This document shows positions 15,464 through 64,000 of a DNA stretch of 64,000 bases, in pieces; position 1 is the first letter of the stretch; the number at the start of each line of letters is the position of its first letter. The stretch spans positions 813,828-877,827 of the forward strand of contig NC_135220.1 of NCBI RefSeq assembly GCF_052324685.1. Reading direction: 5' to 3'. Source of the stretch: Brachyhypopomus gauderio. Taxonomy: Eukaryota > Chordata > Actinopteri > Gymnotiformes > Hypopomidae. The position numbers and the translations under genes were made by a program. Below the pieces are notes generated by a model. That model did no database searches. It saw only the letters and a list, made by a program, of their open reading frames with translations, and was not told the origin of the DNA.

Positions 15464-17018
15464 ATGGCGAAATGCCAGCCAGCCTGTGGTAAATGGGATC
15501 TGATTAGCAACACCCACTTTGAAGGATACATGATTGCTTTAGGTGAGGCTGTATTTACAACTAAATTAATTTGTTACCATTGTTATATTTTAATTACGAT
15601 TCTATGCTATGCAAAATATATTTTGACTTTTGACTTATTTTCTCAGATGCCTAATAACTGAAGCAAAAGGAAGGATTCACAGACTAGGATTAGAGTTAAA
15701 CATAGACTAGGATTAGTGTTAAACAGACTAGGATTAGTGTTACACATAGACTGAGAAGGACTTTAACAGTAAAACACCACATATATTTTACTGCTGTTCA
15801 AGAGCAGGCTAAGTCTATGTCCAGGAAACTGGGCTAAAATGTTGAACTATGTGATCAAAACTCTTAGCCCCTTTCGAAATAATGCTTCTTTCTTCAAAGT
15901 GGATAAGGAGTTTGATGAATTCACCAAAGGCTTGGATGAGAGATACTGAAGGTAAAATATTCATTTTGCTCTTAAAGATAAAATGACTCAATAATGTATT
16001 GGAATTGTGAAGGTTACAGTTTTCATTTGTAATGTCACAAAAGAGAATTTTAATTATTACCAGTGGTAGAAACTAGCAGAATGATTAGGGTGTCCTTGGA
16101 GATAATTCAGTGTTTGTTGTGACGGTTTTCTACCTTTAATTTAGATCACTGTACATATTTCAGAAAAACAATAACAAAAAGTGCAGATACATTATTTTAA
16201 CACACACACACAAATTTGATGTGAAACAAACTAGCAAAACAGTAAGCTTATGGACTGTTTGAAAACCTATCATTAATGATTTCCAAGTTTATTAACTGTA
16301 ACCAATCACATTCATTTGATTTCTTTACATATTTAGTAAAAGTCAATTTAATACATTTTTGTTTTTATAAAAATAATATCATAACTGACTCTTTATATCT
16401 GAAAATCAAACATTAGCTTGTGTGCTCCACCCTCCAAAAAAAAAAAAAAAGAAAAAGAAAATAAAAATAAATAAATAAAGGCAGTGCTTAAAATGGAGAA
16501 ATGATGCAATCTGGTTCCTTACAGTGTCTGGTGACCTGGAAAGACAAGAAACTGGTGTACACACAGAAGGGGGAGAAGAATAACAGAGGTTGGTGACACT
16601 GGACCAAGGATGACGAGCTATACTTGGTACAAATACAACCTAGTTAAAGTAACATGAACTGTTATGAATACAGTTACAGTTATACAATTACAGTTACACA
16701 GTTACATTTATACATTTACACAGTTATACAGTTACAGTTTAATATGGCATACAATTTAAAAAGCAAAGCAAATTCTAAAAGCACCACCACAACACAAATC
16801 TTGGTTATGTGCACTCTTAAAATCACATTTCCGTAGTAAAATAAATTACTTTGTTCGTTTGTTACTGGTCTATCTATTTATTGCCTGTATTCATTGTCTT
16901 ACAGGAGTTGTATTGTGAGGACCAAATCTGCAAACAGGTTTTCAAACAGATTCAGGAATCTCGAAGCAGAGCACTAAGCTCTAGTAATGTTTCGACCAGG
17001 AGGACAAAGACAGAGTGA
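15464..17018 (+). pseudogene. rbp7: Decayed retinoid-binding protein 7 gene
   Basis: Relic of a four-exon intracellular lipid-binding-protein gene, at the RBP7 position of the human order. Exon 1 (15464-15542) reads well (KWDLISNTHFEGYMIAL) and ends at a good donor. Exon 2 has lost its 5' half: homology resumes only near 15851 (KTLSPFRN, then FKVDKEFDEFTKGLDERY) and hits TGA at 15947, explained by one missing base before the exon end at 15951. Exon 3 (16525-16626, the normal 102 nt) reads LVTWKDKKLVYTQKGEKNNR but has an in-frame TGA where the family has Thr in GWTHW. Exon 4 (16905-17018) reads ELYCEDQICKQVFK with an unusually long tail to TGA. Splice sites of exons 1, 3 and 4 are intact, suggesting recent loss. 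A functional product looks impossible without readthrough. Confidence 0.85.
15681..15840. repeat. Repeat-derived sequence inside the RBP7 relic
   Basis: Contains three spaced copies (starting about 15681, 15704 and 15725) of the word agactaggattag followed by gttaaac, then a stretch around 15806-15835 (aagtctatgtccaggaaact) that resembles the ends of dispersed fish repeats. It occupies the place of the missing first half of exon 2. Exact ends and target duplication were not found. Confidence 0.5.
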
Positions 17019-18244
17019 TGTCCTATAGAGGAATTAAACAGAAAGGGGCACAGGCGTAGTAGAGGCTTAGCCTTTGCTATGCCATAAGAACAAATCTGAG
17101 TCTTCTATTACATTTGATACATTACAATGATAATTATCAAGCATTTCTTTGAGTTATATTGAGTGTGCTAAAGCAAAGAAAACACAAAACGGTGCATAGA
17201 CGAGGTGCTTCAGATGTGAATTTATGTCACCACGAGAGGGCGACATGTGGGTCGTTTTAGTCATGGAACACTTTGGATAATCTAATTGTGCTGTTTTTCT
17301 TTGCATTTGTTTCTTGACTTATCAACTATATACATCCAACATTTTAAAATTCAGATGGTGATTTGATGTTTAATGAAAACATACCTCATTTTTTAGAAAA
17401 GGGGCACGATTAAGGGTATATTAGTAAGCCTACTTGCTGAAAGAAACGTGCCATTGACTAGATACACTGGAGGTGAGCTATTGTTAGCGTTAAAATAAAA
17501 CTCGCAAAAAGTTCATTGTTATGTGCTCTGTGAAACTCTTTGCTGGGACAGTAAATAGGCTTTCGGTATTCACAGACAATTTTCTAGACTATATTTGAGT
17601 GGTGAAATGTTGTCGAAGATTACAGCGCACCAGAATGTGACATAATGGCTGATACATGGGACGTTTGAACGCCTAAATGACACACAGACAGGCGAAGGCA
17701 AACAAATAAAACAAGTGAATAGTGAATTAAACCGGCACAAACGGCTAGAAAAAAAACATAAAGTATTTGTTCTCATTCTAATAAAGCTTTTATTTTTTAG
17801 GTCTGATGACTGTCAGACATTTTATATTTTGGTATTTCTATCACACAGACGGACTGAAATGTTCACAGTTAAAGTAGTTAGGAAATAAACAGCTGGGCTC
17901 GCCGTCCTCGTCCACGTTTATAAAACATCCGCAGCTCGAAATGTGTTTCCACCGCGTCACGTGACCACAGAGCCAAAATGGCCGCCTCGGTGTTTTGACG
18001 AATAATACTTTTGTGTTTGTTTCATTCTTTAAAAGAAATCGAATTGGAAGAAAAACGGGCATTAACGGGGCGGCGGAAACACACCCGTATAGTTTAATGT
18101 TTTAATTTAAAAGGCTCCAGACAGACAATCACGGTTCATCGTTATTCGTTTCACTGTTTAGACTATGCACTTTTGGTTTTTGTGAGGTAGCAGGCTAGCT
18201 GCGTGGCTAGCGCTAATACTGAGGTAAAGATCAAGAGACGCGCG
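17019..18244. promoter_or_regulatory. Intergenic region and UBE4B promoter
   Basis: The first part is AT-rich and featureless. From about 17880 it becomes CpG-richer, with a palindromic E-box (17956-17965) and a YY1-like motif CAAAATGGCCGCC just after it (about 17974-17986). The UBE4B 5'UTR must lie between here and the start codon at 18245; the transcription start is not defined by sequence. Confidence 0.55.
17956..17965. promoter_or_regulatory. Palindromic E-box GTCACGTGAC in UBE4B promoter
   Basis: Exact 10-bp palindrome matching the USF/MiT-TFE (CLEAR-type) consensus, about 280 bp upstream of the UBE4B start codon. An identical 10-mer recurs in intron 1 at 19953-19962. Confidence 0.55.
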
Positions 18245-33906
<15,662 letters not shown>

Positions 33907-34110
33907 GCCACTCCCACCTGCTGTTCTAGGGATGTTTGCACCATGCCACAATTTGACAGTGAGCAGATTAAAAGGGGAAAATGCAAAGAAGAAAGAAGCC
34001 GTCATGAAAACTAAATTGATTTTTCTCCCCTGGTCCTTTTTTTTTTGTTTTTTGTTTTGTTTTCTTGGGCCGTCATCTTAAAATCTCTAGGCTCTAAATT
34101 GAAGCATAAT

Positions 34111-34116
34111 AATAAA
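34111..34116 (+). promoter_or_regulatory. Polyadenylation signal for UBE4B
   Basis: AATAAA about 205 bp after the stop codon, followed by a T/GT-rich stretch. It is the first canonical hexamer downstream. Confidence 0.6.
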
Positions 34117-34139
34117 GTTTAGACTTTTAAAATGTTTTG

Positions 34140-35550
34140 CTTATGACTTTGTATATATTACCTATATACATATATTTAATTGAGTGAATGCATACCAAGG
34201 TGTAGAGAGGCTAGGTTTCACAGAATAGACCTATGAGGAGAAAAAATAAGATGTATTCAAAAATAATAATAATCCTACAAAGTCAGCCTGGTCTACATCT
34301 TGTTCTTATGAATCTAAGATATTGTATTTGGCTGAGTGAATTGATTGTCAGATCTGAAAGGGAAAATGTTTAGGATGGTAGACAGAAAAGCATTTAATTC
34401 TCTTTGAAGCCTTTTTTTAATTCTGTTGTTAATCCACAACCATGCAACCTAAGTACTTGGGATAAAACACATTAATTCTAAGTACTGGTCATAGTCATAA
34501 AGTTTACAAACTCTGGCCTCAAAGGTGCCCTTTACTGATTTAAAAATAAAACCAAAATACTTGGAAAATGGGTTGGGGGAAATGTTTGAAATGAACTCAC
34601 TTGGTAATCTCATAGAAAATGCAAATATAGGTGTTGATGTCATCGGTGGATGACAGAATCTATATTGACAGTGTCCTTTCTCTCGCTGTTTACTTTGAAT
34701 GATCATGTCTGCATGGCCTAACCCATAAGGCCTACCCAAGCGCCTCATTTGACATTTCCATAAGTGTTAAAACTTGATCAGAAGAGAGAATGTGAAACGT
34801 TGTTTATAGCATGATAGTTGTGAAAAAAGATGCCAGTGCACCAAATGTATTTTCTTTGAACTTCCACGGTTTTATACATTGAGAAGATTCATCAAATCCC
34901 ACTGCTTACATTAACCTTGGTTGTTGAATGCCGGTGTGGGTTATGAATGAGTCATTTTCCAGTGACATAAGGTTAATGTACAGGAATTTGCTTCCTTTGC
35001 TAGATTTCTTTTTTTCTTTCTTTTTTGGAGCCAGGACTTCAAACTGTAATAAATGGTAATCCACACACATTAATAACTGTTTGTAATTGCTTTTGTATGC
35101 ATTAGCGAATATACAATGAAAAGTTTTGGGTTGACTGGCAGTACAATGAAATTTCATTGTTTAACCTCACATAAAGCAAAGTTTACCTGATCCACTATTG
35201 CGCCGTAGTAGATCACCCGGCGTCTGGAACAGAAGGTTTTATAATACCAGAACTATGACATCTTGCACAATGATGCAAACCAAAGCTGAGAAACCTTTAA
35301 TAAGACATTTAAAAGTCTAAACTTCCTCCTGTAAATAATCGCTTTATCTGCTAGGCGGCGTGCTTCGCTTTTCGGCAGGACAAAATCCATGTCACGGCAA
35401 AACCGCGGAGCCAGTAAGATATCCTGCAGTATTGCGTCACAGTGTCCGTCCCACCCATACGAGATCTTGACGATCATTGGTTAAACTACACATTCCTTAA
35501 ATGTTGGTCAACTGCTATTTGCGCCCAATGCTGTCAGTCAAGGTAGTGAC
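34140..35550. other. Interval between UBE4B and KIF1B
   Basis: AT-rich sequence with no recognisable gene. The last 150 bp becomes mixed in composition and leads into the KIF1B promoter, with a CCAAT box on the - strand (cattgg, 35475-35480). Confidence 0.6.
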
Positions 35551-35558
35551 GGGGTAGT

Positions 35559-35566
35559 TGACGTAA
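35559..35566. promoter_or_regulatory. CRE/ATF-like TGACGTAA in KIF1B promoter
   Basis: TGACGTAA half-variant of the cAMP response element, about 300 bp upstream of the KIF1B first-exon donor. Single motif match, so only suggestive. Confidence 0.35.
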
Positions 35567-35599
35567 TCGTTTCAGTAAATCAAGGCGTTCAACCGTATC

Positions 35600-35860
35600 A
35601 TAAACTCGGCACAGGACCGATTTTCCGACACCAGCATCCACCGTAGAAGACAGCCCTTAAACCCAACCTTGGAAAGCGGTTGAAACCTGAGTGGAGGAAA
35701 AATGAAATACTGCTACGATGGGTGTATATAGCAAAAGCGGAATTAATAAGTGTTTTTCTGTCGGTTTGCTCTGATCACTGCTGATTCTGGTAGAAATCGG
35801 CGCAGTTTTCGCATCTCGTGGTTTTTCTATGGTGTTCTAGACTTGCCTGGATCTTCAGAG
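35600..35860 (+). other. kif1b: Probable non-coding first exon of KIF1B
   Basis: Ends with a strong donor (CTTCAGAG then gtgagt at 35861). The coding exon at 37325 begins with untranslated sequence after an acag acceptor, so an upstream non-coding exon is required. The 5' boundary is not defined; about 35600 is a guess. Confidence 0.45.
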
Positions 35861-37324
35861 GTGAGTTATGCGTTGAAATTGTCTAACATTACTGGTTTTC
35901 TGACCGAGACTACCGGTCGTACAAGTAAAAAAAAAGAGATTAGGCTACTGTCAAAATATATTTCCTATTTTCACACGGTGCAATATTTATTTTGCATCTT
36001 GAAAATATAGACTATGGAAAAAATGAGGCGAGCTAGAGCAGGCTGCGCAAATCATCACCGCTAGTCCCATCAGACATTATAAGGTCACTTTGTTTCAAAT
36101 GACTTTTTTTTGTATCCGTGTAAAAAATGTGTTAATTGTGTCTCTTAAACGTTAGGTTATGTGACCTAAACCTAATGTTGTTGTGTTGATTAATGCACTG
36201 TGCAATAGTTGACACTCCGTGTTTAGTTTTATCCAGGCTGTAGAATACAGAAGTGAATATCTTGAGCTTGGTCTAATTATCTAATGAAAACTCCACAGTT
36301 TTGGCCTTTCTGGTTACAGGGTTTAGTGTTTATTGGGCTGGTGTGGAGGGGGGGGGGTAAAGTATCACACCCCCACTCCCTTGCAGTACATTAGGATACT
36401 TTTGTTGTCTACGGCCCAGTCGACAGATTTTATGGGCGTATGCCTGTAAATAGCTACAAGGACAATAATAAAAACATCCACATTTTGGGTGCCGAGTTAT
36501 TGACATAACCACCAGCTCTAATCTGAGGCGAAATAAATAATGTCACGTACAGACGAACGTATTCGTGGAAATGACAGAGTGGTATTTTACATTAGGCTAC
36601 GTTTTGCAACTAGACCGACTAAAGGCGTCGGAACTGATATTTGGCGACTAAATGTCCAGCAGCCGATATGTTTTTATTTAACTTGCGGGCATCCAGTTAT
36701 GCCTCATGTTTGGGCGTCGGGGAAACGTATGTAGGAAATAATCATAAGAATAACTTGATTAATAGTGAGCTAGGCTAGAGACGTCGGCCCATCCCTACTG
36801 CAGTGTACCGGCAGCCATGTTTGAGCCGCTGAGGGAACCATCTAACGGGGCGCTGCACACTGAAGGCCCTTATGGAACATCATTTATAATATGATTTTTC
36901 CTTATGTGTATATACATATATTAAAACTCGATCTTCTTTGCACAATAAAATGATTACCATGTCATTTGAATCTTGAATTCCCAATTCTCAGAGAGAGAAT
37001 AGTCGTAAAACGTATTGTTGATGGTTTTAAATGAGCTTGATTTGTTAAACTGTGAAGAACATCATACGGATGTGATCGGCAGTTTCATGCCAAACTAAAG
37101 GTGAAATTAAACTCTTTGTTTTAAAAATGGTCTTTTAATCCCAGAGTTTTTCCTTTAGTGTGGCTTTTGCCCTATAGCTCCAAAGATTCTATCAGGAGGA
37201 TATGTGTAGCCTACAGTGTTTTGTTTTGTGTGTTTGATTGATTACATTTAATTAATACTGTGGAAAGTCGGTGTGCTTGGGCATTTCAGCATAACAATTA
37301 ACAATCAGTTTCCTTTCAACACAG
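35861..37324 (+). other. KIF1B intron 1 (5'UTR intron)
   Basis: About 1.46 kb between the probable first exon and the start-codon exon. No recognisable coding sequence; a short G run lies at about 36349-36357. Confidence 0.5.
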
Positions 37325-37370
37325 GAGTCAATTCAGTGGCATCACATTGAAACAGACCAGAGCACCAACA

Positions 37371-64000
<26,630 letters not shown>

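Noticed and set aside
15820-15845. Possible RKLAKML match for the missing start of RBP7 exon 2 after removing one base
   Set aside because: The same bases (gtccaggaaact and following) look like the end of a dispersed repeat, and the flanking residues do not match the family, so I treat the similarity as probably coincidental.

Overview
The window is vertebrate nuclear DNA, almost certainly from a ray-finned (teleost) fish. It holds multi-exon genes with GT-AG introns, CpG-rich promoter stretches and AATAAA signals. It also carries abundant (CA)n, (CT)n and (TA)n microsatellites, non-autonomous hAT-like elements, and a fish-type dispersed repeat with the core ttatccagagcgactta. No bacterial or viral coding organisation is visible. 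The species cannot be fixed from the sequence alone.

The gene order is the fish counterpart of human chromosome 1p36.22. From left to right: the last eight coding exons of CLSTN1 (calsyntenin-1, + strand, about 410-4479), with a 3'UTR that includes a long (TA)n tract; a gene-free convergent interval (about 6.9-9.0 kb); LZIC (- strand, 9047-10737, complete, 190 codons); a head-to-head promoter interval containing a 300-bp hAT-like MITE; NMNAT1 (+, 12208-14184, complete, 274 codons, nuclear isoform with a basic NLS-like motif); a broken RBP7 retinol-binding-protein relic (+, 15464-17018); UBE4B (+, 18245-33906, complete, 28 coding exons, about 1330 codons, U-box E3/E4 ubiquitin ligase); and the 5' part of KIF1B (+, non-coding exon ending at 35860, coding from 37371 to past the window end: kinesin-3 motor, neck and FHA domain). 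I derived exon boundaries by matching remembered family protein sequence to the DNA and checking splice signals and reading phase. All four intact or partial + strand genes and LZIC keep phase across every junction.

Functionally the genes are independent neighbours rather than an operon. One thematic link is axonal biology: calsyntenin-1 carries two WDDS-type kinesin-light-chain-binding motifs, KIF1B is an axonal transport motor, and NMNAT1 and UBE4B are the two genes implicated in the mouse Wld-S fusion. The best second-look items are: the decayed RBP7; the inverted CLSTN1 together with missing CTNNBIP1 relative to human order; a GC-AG intron directly before the UBE4B cassette exon; a UBE4B last intron that is nearly all (GT)n up to the 3' splice site and stays open in frame if retained; a KIF1B 18-nt microexon with UGC motifs; an undescribed-looking 63-nt phase-0 candidate exon in KIF1B; and three hAT-like elements with recognisable 8-bp target duplications.
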